In this document: piece by piece, positions 16,658 to 26,200 of the stretch
Numbering within the stretch: the first letter of the stretch is position 1
Layout: every line of letters starts with the position of its first letter
NCBI GenBank assembly: GCA_020851735.1
Contig: JADZCD010000061.1
Location: 1 to 46,906 of the forward strand
DNA length: 46,906 nucleotides
Reading direction: 5' to 3'
DNA from: Phycisphaeraceae bacterium
GTDB taxonomy: Bacteria; Planctomycetota; Phycisphaerae; Phycisphaerales; Phycisphaeraceae
Program-made: the position numbers and the translations under genes
Notes under the pieces: generated by a model
Database searches by the model: none
What the model saw: only the letters and a program-made list of their open reading frames with translations
Told to the model about the DNA's origin: nothing

Positions 16658-17494
16658 ATGCCTGGTGCTCTTGGCAGGACAGGTCGCCTGGTTGGGCCAG
16701 ACGCTCGCCTCAAGCGCAATGCCCGGCGTCTATCGTCTCGGTCCATGATTTCACTGGCGGATGGGGCGATTATCGTCAATGACGATGGGCAACTCGAACT
16801 CGTACTTAACGGCTATTCTCTGGCGCAGTCAGCCAGCGGCCTCACGGTGGACCTGGCGGCTGTTTCAGGTCTGGAAATTCTTACTTCCGACGGGCTGGCC
16901 CTGAAGTACGACAACGCCACACTGGGCGTCAACGGCAGCAACCAGGCTTACGTTAAAGACGACGGCGTGGGCTCCGCTCAGCTCGGCATCTTGACGACCA
17001 AGGGAGATCTGATTGGCTTCTCCACTGTGCCACTGCGGGTCGGGATCGGGACGGACGGCCAGGTTTTGACGGCGGACGCGGCATCTTCGCCCGGGCTTAA
17101 ATGGGCGACGCTGCCGCCCGGGATGCTCGACCGCAGCCTTGTCGAACAGGCCTCGGGGTTCACGGATCGCAACGGGGCGGACGTGTACGAGATCACCGTG
17201 GACTTTGGCGCCCTCCCGGATACGACTTCAGACACGACGCCCCATGGCATCACAGGGCTTAACGTCTCCGCCTTAGTCGAAATAGTCGCCTGGGCGTCCG
17301 ACGGCACGACGGTCCTGCCTCTTCCATGGACCGACGGAACCGACGCTCTGGCGATCGAAGTGGACGCCACAAACATCACCGTCACGTCGAATTTCGACGC
17401 CAGCGCCTTCACTCTTTGCGAGGTGTTCCTGCGGTACACTAAGGCCTCTGGAAGCGGATTCGATTCTGGATTCGACAGCGGTTTTGGAGCTTAA
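16658..17494 (+). CDS. Putative tail fibre protein (278 aa)
   Basis: The ATG directly follows the previous stop, with GAAAGGACGACC as ribosome-binding site. A later ATG at 16745 (MISLADGAIIVND) would remove an odd Arg-rich leader and is a possible alternative start. The segment GIGTDGQVLTADAASSPGLK at about residues 125-145 is the well-known fibre-shaft pattern (TKGDL...VGTDGQVLTAD...GLKWA). The C-terminal domain is beta-rich and ends in a short tandem GFDSGFDSGFGA. Tail fibres bind the receptor; the following gene probably belongs to the same fibre. Confidence 0.72.
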   Translation: MPGALGRTGRLVGPDARLKRNARRLSSRSMISLADGAIIVNDDGQLELVLNGYSLAQSASGLTVDLAAVSGLEILTSDGLALKYDNATLGVNGSNQAYVKDDGVGSAQLGILTTKGDLIGFSTVPLRVGIGTDGQVLTADAASSPGLKWATLPPGMLDRSLVEQASGFTDRNGADVYEITVDFGALPDTTSDTTPHGITGLNVSALVEIVAWASDGTTVLPLPWTDGTDALAIEVDATNITVTSNFDASAFTLCEVFLRYTKASGSGFDSGFDSGFGA

Positions 17495-17498
17495 AACT

Positions 17499-18044
17499 AT
17501 GCCCGACACCCCACGAACCAAGGCCGCTCTGGCTACTCTCCTGGCCGACAACACTTCCGGAGACATCAGCCCCCAGGACTTGCGGGATTTTCTGGAGTCG
17601 ATGGACCTGCCTTACGGGGAGGCTTACATCAGCTCCTCGGCCAGCACGAGTTTCCCGGACGATACGACCTGGACGAAGATTTCCGGCACCACCACGCTCG
17701 GCGAGGCGTCCGATTTCGATATGCCCGCCAGCAATCGGCTTCGTTACACGGGAGCCGCCACAAGAAAGTTTGTCGTCAGCATCGCGTTCTCCTTCAACGA
17801 TGACGGCTCCGGCTTGCCGCTGTTCCGGATCGCGAAGAATGGGACGACTGCCGCCAAGAGCGAGGCCGGGGTGCCGGCCTCCTGGGGCTTCGGAGGCGAA
17901 ACGGCGTGGGCCGGCTGTCTGCAATGTATTGTTGAATTGGCCACTAACGATTACGTCGAACTGTACGGAAAATCGGGCACTGGCGGCGGCGGTAGCTCCA
18001 CCGTCCTGACTATGAACATGATTGCCCGGGCCCTTTTTGATTGA
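17499..18044 (+). CDS. Putative fibre-associated protein (181 aa)
   Basis: ATG at 17499 follows TTTTGGAGCTTAAAACT, overlapping nothing. The N-terminus TKAALATLLADNTSGDISPQ followed by DLRDFLESM is a motif I recall at the start of phage fibre or appendage proteins. The remaining 120 residues are beta-rich and Gly/Ser/Thr-rich (SFNDDGSGLPLFRIAKNGTT), resembling a jelly-roll-like head domain. It lies directly after the fibre gene and probably forms the distal part or a cap. Trimeric assembly is inferred from family resemblance only. Confidence 0.65.
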   Translation: MPDTPRTKAALATLLADNTSGDISPQDLRDFLESMDLPYGEAYISSSASTSFPDDTTWTKISGTTTLGEASDFDMPASNRLRYTGAATRKFVVSIAFSFNDDGSGLPLFRIAKNGTTAAKSEAGVPASWGFGGETAWAGCLQCIVELATNDYVELYGKSGTGGGGSSTVLTMNMIARALFD

Positions 18045-18052
18045 GGTGAAAG

Positions 18053-18856
18053 ATGTCCCAATTCACGGCTGCCCTCGGGGCCAAACCGGCCACGCAGTAT
18101 CGGACGACGAGCAAGAAAACCGCCACCTCCAAAAAGACGACGGCCTCCCTGGCGTCCGCCCAGGCGTCGGCCAACAAAGCCAACGAGGCCAGATACACCC
18201 AGGGCCTTGGCACCCTCCAGACTTCGCAGGCCGACCTGAACCGCCTTTATGGCGAAGCGGCGGCGCTGTCCGAGAAAATCGGCGCCAGCGCCACGACGGA
18301 CGCCAACATGGGGGCGGAGCGGGCGATTTCCAAGGCGAACCAGGCGATGATGTCCAAAGGGCTGGGGGCCACCAGCTTGATCGGCAATGTCTATCGCGGG
18401 GCGGAGGAAGACCGGCGCCGGGCTCTGGAGCGGATCGACGAACAGAAGGCGGCGGCCCAGATTGGAATCAAGACTTCCCAGGCCGGCGGCCAGCTCGGGG
18501 CCGCCCAGGCGGTGGCCAATTTTATTGCCGCCCGGGAAGACGCCGGGCCGGACGAATCGTTGATCGCCGGCCTTACCTCCCAGGCCGCCGGAGGCGCCGC
18601 CCCCACCCCGTCCTATGCGATGCCCAGCGGCTCGCTAGCGGCGGCTTTGCAGCCGGCGGCCAGCCCCACGTCCTCCTCCCAGGTGTCGGTCGTGCGCAAC
18701 CCCTACCTGGAGCAGCAGACCCAGACTCCGTCCTCCGCCAGCATCGTGACCAGGGCGGCGAACGGAATTCGCATGGGAACGCCGACTTCCATCAAAGACC
18801 AGTTGCTCCGCATCCGCCAGCTCTATCCAGGCGCGGCCAGCGTTATTACCAAGTAG
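18053..18856 (+). CDS. Putative internal virion protein A (267 aa)
   Basis: ATG follows GAGGTGAAAG. The sequence is Ala/Ser/Gln-rich with a basic N-terminus (TTSKKTATSKKTTASLASAQ) and a long helix to about residue 150, then a Pro/Ser-rich linker and a short C-terminal helix. No signal or membrane segment. It is the first of three small genes placed between fibres and a giant ejection-type protein, the position of internal core proteins in podoviruses such as T7. Role by context only. Confidence 0.6.
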   Translation: MSQFTAALGAKPATQYRTTSKKTATSKKTTASLASAQASANKANEARYTQGLGTLQTSQADLNRLYGEAAALSEKIGASATTDANMGAERAISKANQAMMSKGLGATSLIGNVYRGAEEDRRRALERIDEQKAAAQIGIKTSQAGGQLGAAQAVANFIAAREDAGPDESLIAGLTSQAAGGAAPTPSYAMPSGSLAAALQPAASPTSSSQVSVVRNPYLEQQTQTPSSASIVTRAANGIRMGTPTSIKDQLLRIRQLYPGAASVITK

Positions 18857-18865
18857 GATACCGCC

Positions 18866-19741
18866 ATGCCGATTCGCGTAACCCACACTAAAATCGCGGA
18901 CGTAATGGACCTCGCCGGCGCCGCCGGCAGGGCCACCGCTAGCTGGAAACAGCTCCAGGCCAACCAGGCCGCCGAAGAACAGGCTATGCGTGGCCGCCAA
19001 ATCCAGGCCCAGATGGAGGAGGGCCAGATGCGACTGGCCTTGGAGGGTCAGAGGTTGCGCCAGCAGGAGGAAGAGGCCGCCGCCAAGCGCCGCGAAGAGC
19101 AGGTGCAGACGCAAGCCCTGCAACAGTATCGGTCCCAGCAATTAGCCCTGGGCGCCGGCCGGCTCGACCTGGCCACGCAATCGGCGGGCACGAATCAAGA
19201 CCTGGCCCGGCAGCGGCTCGATCTGTCGACCGAACGGCTCGGCCTGACCGCCGGCAACCCGCAGAAGAGCGCGGCTTACATGAGGGTGTCCGGCGAGCTT
19301 GAGCTGTACCAGGATGAATGGAAGGATCTGGCCAAGCGGCTGGACAACATCGCGCCCGTCAGCAACGTCACGGGGCAACGGGTGATCCGACCCGAATCCG
19401 CCCAGGCGGTGCGAGACATCCAAGAGCGCATGCAGCGGACGGCCGCCGCCATCGACTCGTATCGCGCCCAAGCCAGGGAGACTTTGCGTGGCGAAGGGGA
19501 GACGCCTTCTTCTGGTGGCGGAGGAGGCAGCGCGTCCGTGTCCGTGGCCGGGAAGATCGTGTCCATGCCGGTGGCTCCCAATCTCCGCCCGCAAGCCCCC
19601 GGGCAGCCCATCCCTGAAGCGGTGGCCAGGCAGCTCGCGACCGACTTCATGCAGGCCGCCACCGCGGCGGGGGTGCCCAGCGATCCGGCGATCTTGGATG
19701 CGGCGTTTGAACAATTCGCACAAAGCCTAGGCTGGAGGTGA
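18866..19741 (+). CDS. Coiled-coil internal virion protein B (291 aa)
   Basis: Residues 30-140 are a highly charged Gln/Glu/Arg/Ala helix (QLQANQAAEEQAMRGRQIQA, EEEAAAKRREEQVQTQAL) with heptad character, a likely coiled coil. A Gly-rich linker (SSGGGGGS) near residue 215 joins it to a small helical C-terminal domain (QLATDFMQAATAAGVPSDPA). Helical rods of this kind form the internal core or ejected tube of podoviruses. The gene sits between two other internal-protein candidates and ends four bases before the next start. Confidence 0.62.
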   Translation: MPIRVTHTKIADVMDLAGAAGRATASWKQLQANQAAEEQAMRGRQIQAQMEEGQMRLALEGQRLRQQEEEAAAKRREEQVQTQALQQYRSQQLALGAGRLDLATQSAGTNQDLARQRLDLSTERLGLTAGNPQKSAAYMRVSGELELYQDEWKDLAKRLDNIAPVSNVTGQRVIRPESAQAVRDIQERMQRTAAAIDSYRAQARETLRGEGETPSSGGGGGSASVSVAGKIVSMPVAPNLRPQAPGQPIPEAVARQLATDFMQAATAAGVPSDPAILDAAFEQFAQSLGWR

Positions 19742-19744
19742 TGC

Positions 19745-20209
19745 GTGTCGACCAACATCAGCGTATTGCAGGCGTTTTCCGCGGATATGGGCGGGGAGAT
19801 CAAGGCCGGAGGGTCGGAACGCACCCCTGAAACCGTGGTCGCCGCCAGCGATCAGGCCTACGAGGTAGCCATCACGATCACCAATAGCCTGGCCGACGAT
19901 TTCAACGTCCGCACCATTTGGCAGAACGGGGACGGCGGCATCGACGACTTTGATTTTTGCTGGATTCAGGCGGACAAAAACATCCTGGTCCAGTTCACCA
20001 TGGATCGTGCCGGCACCCCTAAATACGCGGTCTTCAAAGTCCTGGCGGACATCCCCCTGGTGCTCTCGGCCGACGATCTGCTGGCTTCGGCCTTGACCGA
20101 CGGCACTGTGGAAACCCTCGACCAGATCGACGAGATCAAGGTGAAGAACGACGCCACCGGCGCCGTAGCCGACGTGGCGGCGAAAGTAAGGGTGGTGCTG
20201 CTGACATGA
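19745..20209 (+). CDS. Small beta-rich virion protein (154 aa)
   Basis: The start is GTG at 19745, placed well after CTGGAGGTGATGC; the nearby ATG is out of frame. The sequence is beta-rich throughout (YEVAITITNSLADDFNVRTI, ILVQFTMDRAGTPKYAVFKV), with no cysteine pairs or active-site motif; it could be a small capping or spike subunit. Its stop codon overlaps the start of the giant protein as ATGA, so the two are probably translated in a fixed ratio. Function unknown. Confidence 0.65.
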   Translation: MSTNISVLQAFSADMGGEIKAGGSERTPETVVAASDQAYEVAITITNSLADDFNVRTIWQNGDGGIDDFDFCWIQADKNILVQFTMDRAGTPKYAVFKVLADIPLVLSADDLLASALTDGTVETLDQIDEIKVKNDATGAVADVAAKVRVVLLT

Positions 20210-23200
20210 TTCCGCGCTTGAGCCAGTTAGTCGGGCTCGATCAGGCCACCCCCGGGGCGGCCACTGCACCGGCGTCGGGCGGCATTCCTCGCCTGTCCTC
20301 CCTTTTAGGTCTTGAACAGCCCTTGGAGCAGCGCTTGGCGGACCAGGCGAAAGCCAGGTTCCCCGGGGCTGACGTGGGCACAGGAGGGTTTGATGCCTCA
20401 GAGCTGGCGTCGCTGCGTGCCGGTCGCGTGGCAAATGAGGCTCGACCTCTTCCTACGCCTCAGCAGGCGCTGTCGGCTCAAGGGGTCGACCCGGCCCTTG
20501 CTACGGCAGATCTTGGTCCCGACATTTGGCTCGCTCGGCAGCAAACCGAGGCCTGGAAAGAAATGGCGGGGCGCACGAACATGGAGGCAATCTCCAAGCG
20601 GGCGGTGGAGGCCACCCCGGCGATGCAAGTTCCCGTGGTTGGCCCTCTGGCGATGGGCTTCCTTGGCACCGGGCCCTCGCGCCTCGCCTCGTTGGGGGCT
20701 CGCGCGGTCGGCAACGAGGGTTTGGCGCGCGACCTTTATGCCGCGAATCAGGGGGCCGCCTCCGGACTGCCGCAGGGGAGGTTCAACCAGGCGGCGCTGT
20801 CTGCCGGCGAATCATTGCCGGCGGCCATCCTCGGGGGGCCAGGCGGCGCCACCGGGATTATTTCGCTCTTTACCGCCCAAGGCTTCAACGACGCCTTGGA
20901 TCAAGGCCGGCAGGCTGGACTTGAAGGTACGGAGCTTAGAAATTTCGCCTTACGCGAGGGCGGCATCGAGGGCACGGTGGCTGGCGTGTTCCAGGCCGCA
21001 GGGCTGGGGGGTCTGGAAACGTGGAAGGCGCCGGCGAAGGCCGGGCTGCGAGAGGCGCTGAAACACCTTGGGATTACCGCCTTGCAGGAAGTTCCCGAGG
21101 AGATCATCACCGAGCTGACCCACGCCCTCAACCAAACTCTTTCGGGGGTGGATCCTTCCGACCCGAACGAAGATCCGCTGACGACCGTGTATAACACCGT
21201 GCTGAACACTACGTTAAGCACGTTGATGACGGCCGGCGCCGCGGAGGCCATCCCCAAGGGCAGGGCCAGAACCAAAACGCCGCTCATGCCAGAGACGGTT
21301 AAGGCGGCGGCGGATGCGGAAATCGCCAGACTCAAGGGCTCAGGCGTCGAAATGACGCCCGAGAAGCAAACCCAGATTTACCAGATGGCGATGCAGGAAG
21401 CAGCCGCTAAGCAAGCTAGCGTGGAGGGAGTGACCCCGGCAGAAACGAACGTAAGTGCTGCTCCTCAGCCTGATAATGCCTCCACATTATCAGGTGACTT
21501 AGGTAAAGTCAAGACGGAGTTCACGCCCGGATCAAAAGCCGTAGCCGGCACTGACATAGGGCCAGCCTCCAAAGGCGAAGAAGTGACGGTGGTGAGCCGC
21601 AACGGCGATTACGTCTTCGTTCGCACCAAAGACGGGGCTGTGTTCGCCGCCGAAGGTAAGAATCTGTACGAGCCAGCCGCGGCCCCTACGATGTCCCAGG
21701 AGACGCCGGCCGCCGGGGGGCAGCCAATGGCGGCCCAGACCGCTGCGACCCCAGCCCAGCCAGCCAGCCCGCCCCAGCAGGCCAGTAATCCGTCTGTCGA
21801 CAAAGCTCGTTCGATGGGGGCCAAGATCGACACGGTGGTGGAGGCGACCAACGATGAGGAGAAGGCTGCCGCCGAGTTCGCCCAGCAGCGTGGGCTGAAC
21901 GTCGTATTCGTGAACAGCACGAACATGGAGGGGTTCTTTGACCCCGAGAGCAAGACTGTGCTGGTGCGATCGGGCGGTAACGCCCCGATGGCGGTGGTAG
22001 CCCACGAGGTAGCCCACGCCACCGGCCTGGACAACTTGGATCTTCCGAGCCGTTCACTTTTGAGCCGTTACCGGGACAAAGCCTTGCAGGCCGCCAAGGC
22101 TATCAGCCCCGAGTATGTCGCCGCCCTGGAGGGGGACCAAGAAAGGCTTAACCGCGAGGCGGTCGCCGCCTTGGTGTCGGACATGGCCAACGACCCGACC
22201 ATTCGCCGGCGGCTGCTGAAGCAGAAGCCCAGCCTGGTGCAGCGGGTCGCCGATTTGGTGCGTGACGCCTTGCGGGCTCTCTCGGGCAAAAGCGAAGTGG
22301 CCAAGCGTATCCTGGCGGAATTCGACACGGGCGTGGCCGCTCCTTCGGGGATGCCGGCCATGCGCAACCAGGGGGACGCGATCGCCAAGAAGCTGGGGGT
22401 GACGTTCAACGGTGTGCAGGAGAGCAGTACGGGCCGCGAGCCGATGTACGTCTTCACCGATCCGCAGACTGGCTCGACGTTCTACATCAAGCAAAGTGGC
22501 GGGGCCGAATTGGCCAGCCAGCGCCTCGGGGAAATGAGGCAGAAATTCGCCGCCGCCGAAACGCCAAAACCCGAGCCGGCCGCCCCCGCCGCGGAGGCTC
22601 CCCAGAGCAGTGCGGAATTCGCCGAGCAGCAGTACGACCTGGCCAGAACCGACAAGAAGACCCAGGCCCCTAACGAGCTGGCGTTCGAGGAAGCCGCCAA
22701 GGCCCGTTTCGCCGAGGCGGACGCCGAGGGCAAGTCGACCGCGGTGATCTCCACGGACCTGGACGGATTCAAGGTGGTGAACGAAGTCCTGGGCCACGAG
22801 GTCGGCGACGAATTGCTGCGGGCGGAAAAGCAGGCTTTCGAGGAGGCCCTGCGTGCCGACAAGCCCGACCGCAAAGGCGATTACGCCAGGCTCCAGGGCG
22901 ACGAGTACGTTGCGATCATTCGGAACGTGTCGGATCCGGAAGCGGCCAAGAAAATCCTGGCCCGGGTGCAGGCCAGATTCGATGAGCTGGCCAAGATCCT
23001 TGTGGGCGACAAGCTGCCTCCCGAGGCCATGCCGTCGATTTCCGTGGGCGTGGCCATTCGCGAGCCAGGATCCAAGACCGACCTGACGGGCCTGTTGCAG
23101 GCTGCCGAGAAAGGCCCCCACGGCTACCAGGAAGCCAAGGCGGCCGGCAAGAAGGCCAAAGGCTTGCCCGAGGGCCGCACCGAACTGGCGGCCTACATCA

Positions 23201-26200
23201 AGCGCCGCATGGCCGAAATCGAGGGCGAAATCCCGACCGCTCCCCAGAAGACGCAGGAAGTCGTCAAGCCTAGTGGAGGTCCGTCCGGCACCGCCCCTTC
23301 GGAAGCCGAGGCTATTTTCACGAATTCCATCAACCAAACGCTGACCCTTCCGCAAAAAGCGAAGATCAACAAGATCAGGTCCGACCCTGGGCACCATGCC
23401 GAAATGCTCGCTTCGGCCAGGCAGGGCGACGAGAACGCCAAGCTCATGCTGATGTCGGCCCAGGTGGGCAGAATCGCTTCGTATGCCCGCAAGCTAGCGG
23501 GGGGCAACAAGTCCGTGGCCGTCGATGACCTGGTATCCGAGGGCGTGCGGGCCATGCAGCAGTGGATGGGCGGCAAGACGCGCCGCTCCAAAGGCGAAAG
23601 CCAGGAGCAGTTCGCCGCCCGCGGCGGGGCGGACACGTCAGCTCTACAACGCTTTGAGGGCGCCAATATCTGGACCGGCGAAAACGGCATGGCCGGCCCC
23701 GTGCGATCGGCGATGCAGAAGGCGGCGTTCCCGGCCCGGGTGGAAGAAGAGGGCAAGCAGGTGCAACGCCCCCGTCCCGAGAAGTCGCTGCCCGGCTTGG
23801 CCGAGAAATCCGGCGTCGGCGAAGCCCAGGTGGCTGGGCCTTCCCGCCAGCCTTCCCCTGAAACCCAGGCGGAACTGAACGACGTGATGCGGCTGGTGCA
23901 GGAAATGCGCGTTCAGGGCGAAGACGTGGACGCCATCGCCTCCAGGTTGGCGCGGATCTCTGGCGGCGACCCGGCGGCGATCAAGGAAGCCCTGGGCGGA
24001 TTCTTCATGCCCGCCGGAAGCCCAGACTTTGACGAGAAAGAGGTGCGTGATCGCCTCCGCAAAGCCCTGGCGGAATCGCCGAAGAAAACTGGGCGCCCCC
24101 ACTTGGCCAACGTGTCCGACAAAGAAGAAGCCCGGCGCCTGGTCGACGTGGTGGACCAGCTCCGCAAGGAGGCCAAGGAACCCGCCCGCTTGTCCGACGT
24201 GGAGACCGGGAAAAAGGCGGCGGCCATTCTGGCCAACCAGGCGGCAAAGGCTGATCTAGTCCAAAAGCTGTCGGCCGGAGAGCAGCTCAACAACGAAGAG
24301 ACGGTGGCGGGCAAGGAGATTGTGTCCACCGAAGCCTTTGCGGCGGCCACCAGCAGTTCCGGCGACGTGGCGAAGGCGGTCAAGCTCATCGACGGCTGGC
24401 GGCGGGGCGGCACCGCCCAGGCCCGGGCGTTCCGCAATCGGGCCGACAAACACAAGTCCCCGCAGAAGCGGCTGGCGGAGTTTGTGGCCCAGGCGTTGCT
24501 TCAGCCTCCGCCGGCAGCCAAGGGTCGCATCGACGAGCAAGCCAAGGTCGTGGCCGACCCGGGCGCCAGCACCGCCCAGGTCGATGCGGCACAGGCCAAA
24601 ATCGACCACGAGCTGGCAGAATGGGCCAAGCGCTACCAAGACCTAAAAGAAAACCTGCGCAAGTCAGGCTTTGATCTGGACAAATTGACCGAAAAGGATC
24701 TTAAAAATAAGCAGTATGTTCTCCACCTACTGCGGGAAATTCAGATTCAGAAGGCGGAAGCCGGAGACATGCTGTACGAGTGGTGGATCAATTCCCTACT
24801 CAGCTTCCCCCCGACCAACGTGGCGAACATCACGGGCAACACGATCGGCGTGCTCAACGAATTCCTGTTGCAGCGACCCCTGGAGGCGGCGACCAACGAA
24901 CTGACCGGGCGCAAGATTCCAGGGGCCCCCACTTTGGTCGAGTCCCGCTCGGTTCGGCGTGGCATCGCTTCGGCCATCGCCCGCGCCGCCAGGAATTTCG
25001 CGTTGTCCTGGAGCACCGAATCGGACGTGTTCGAGTCCGATCTGTTGGGGCCGGAGGCGGCCACGAACAAGCTCGAACTGTCCAGGGCAGCGGCCATGCC
25101 CGGATTTTTCGGGCGGCTGGTACGCTCGGGCTTCTACCTGGGGGGCGGCGGCCGGCTGCTTAAAGCGGTGGACGAATTCTATAAGACCCTGGTGGGGCAC
25201 ATTGAAGTCTACGCCCAGGCCGATCGGGCCGGGCGGCGCCAGGGCTTGTCCGGAGCCAAGCTGGATGCCTACGTCGATGAGCAGGTGGCGGATACCGCCA
25301 GCGACGCCTGGATGGCCGCCCTTGACGAGGCTCGCCGGCTGACGTTCAACAAAGAGCTGGGCAAGATCGGGCAGAAGGGCTTGGACTTGCGCCGGGCATG
25401 GCACGAGCGCATGAAATCGGATGTCTTCGCTCCTCGCCGGGGAATGCGTGGAAAGGTTGCGACCGCCGGCAACCTGGCCGCCTCCATCGCCCGCGCCCCG
25501 CTGGATCTCCAGTACCACATCCCATTCGTGAACACCCTGGTCAACCTCATGAAATGGGGTGTGAAGAGAAGCCCCCTGGGCACGCCCAAGTTCCTGTTCG
25601 ATCTGGCGCACAAGGGCCTGTCGGGCGTGATTCGCACCCCGAACGCCCCGGCGGGCAAAGCTCTGTTGCGTTCCTCGGTGGAGCAAGCCCTTGGCTACGT
25701 GCTGCTGGCCGCCGTGGCCTGGTCGCGCGACGACGAAGACGATCTTCCGTTGCTTACCGGCAGCTCTCCCTACACGCCTTCCAACAGGGCGGCAAGGGAA
25801 ACGGCCTACCGCACGATGCCTCCGATGCACATGCGTATTCCGGGCACGAGTTTGGCGTTCAGCTATGAGCGATTGGACCCGGTGGCGACCGTGCTAGCTG
25901 GGGCCGTCGACATGCTCGACACGATGCGCGACGTGAAAAAGGGCAAGCAAGTGGGGGATGCCGTGGGCGACTACTACGCCCGCCTGGTGGAGCAGGTGAA
26001 GAGCCGCACGTTCGCCGAGGGCATTGCCCGGGCGGTGGATATGCTCCAGGACGACAAGACCACGGTTTCGTGGATGCGAGACTTCGCGGTGTCCTTCATG
26101 CCCAACCTGATTCGCGGCACCGCCAGGTCGTTTGACCAGAAGATTAGGGAGACCCGCACCCCGTCCGCTAGCTTCGAGGAGTTCGCAAAACGGCAAATTC

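Noticed and set aside
22054..23397. Long minus-strand open frame (447 codons) opposite the giant protein
   Set aside because: An antisense shadow produced by high GC at third positions; His/Gly/Leu/Val-rich, no ribosome-binding site, and the plus-strand gene has clear domains.
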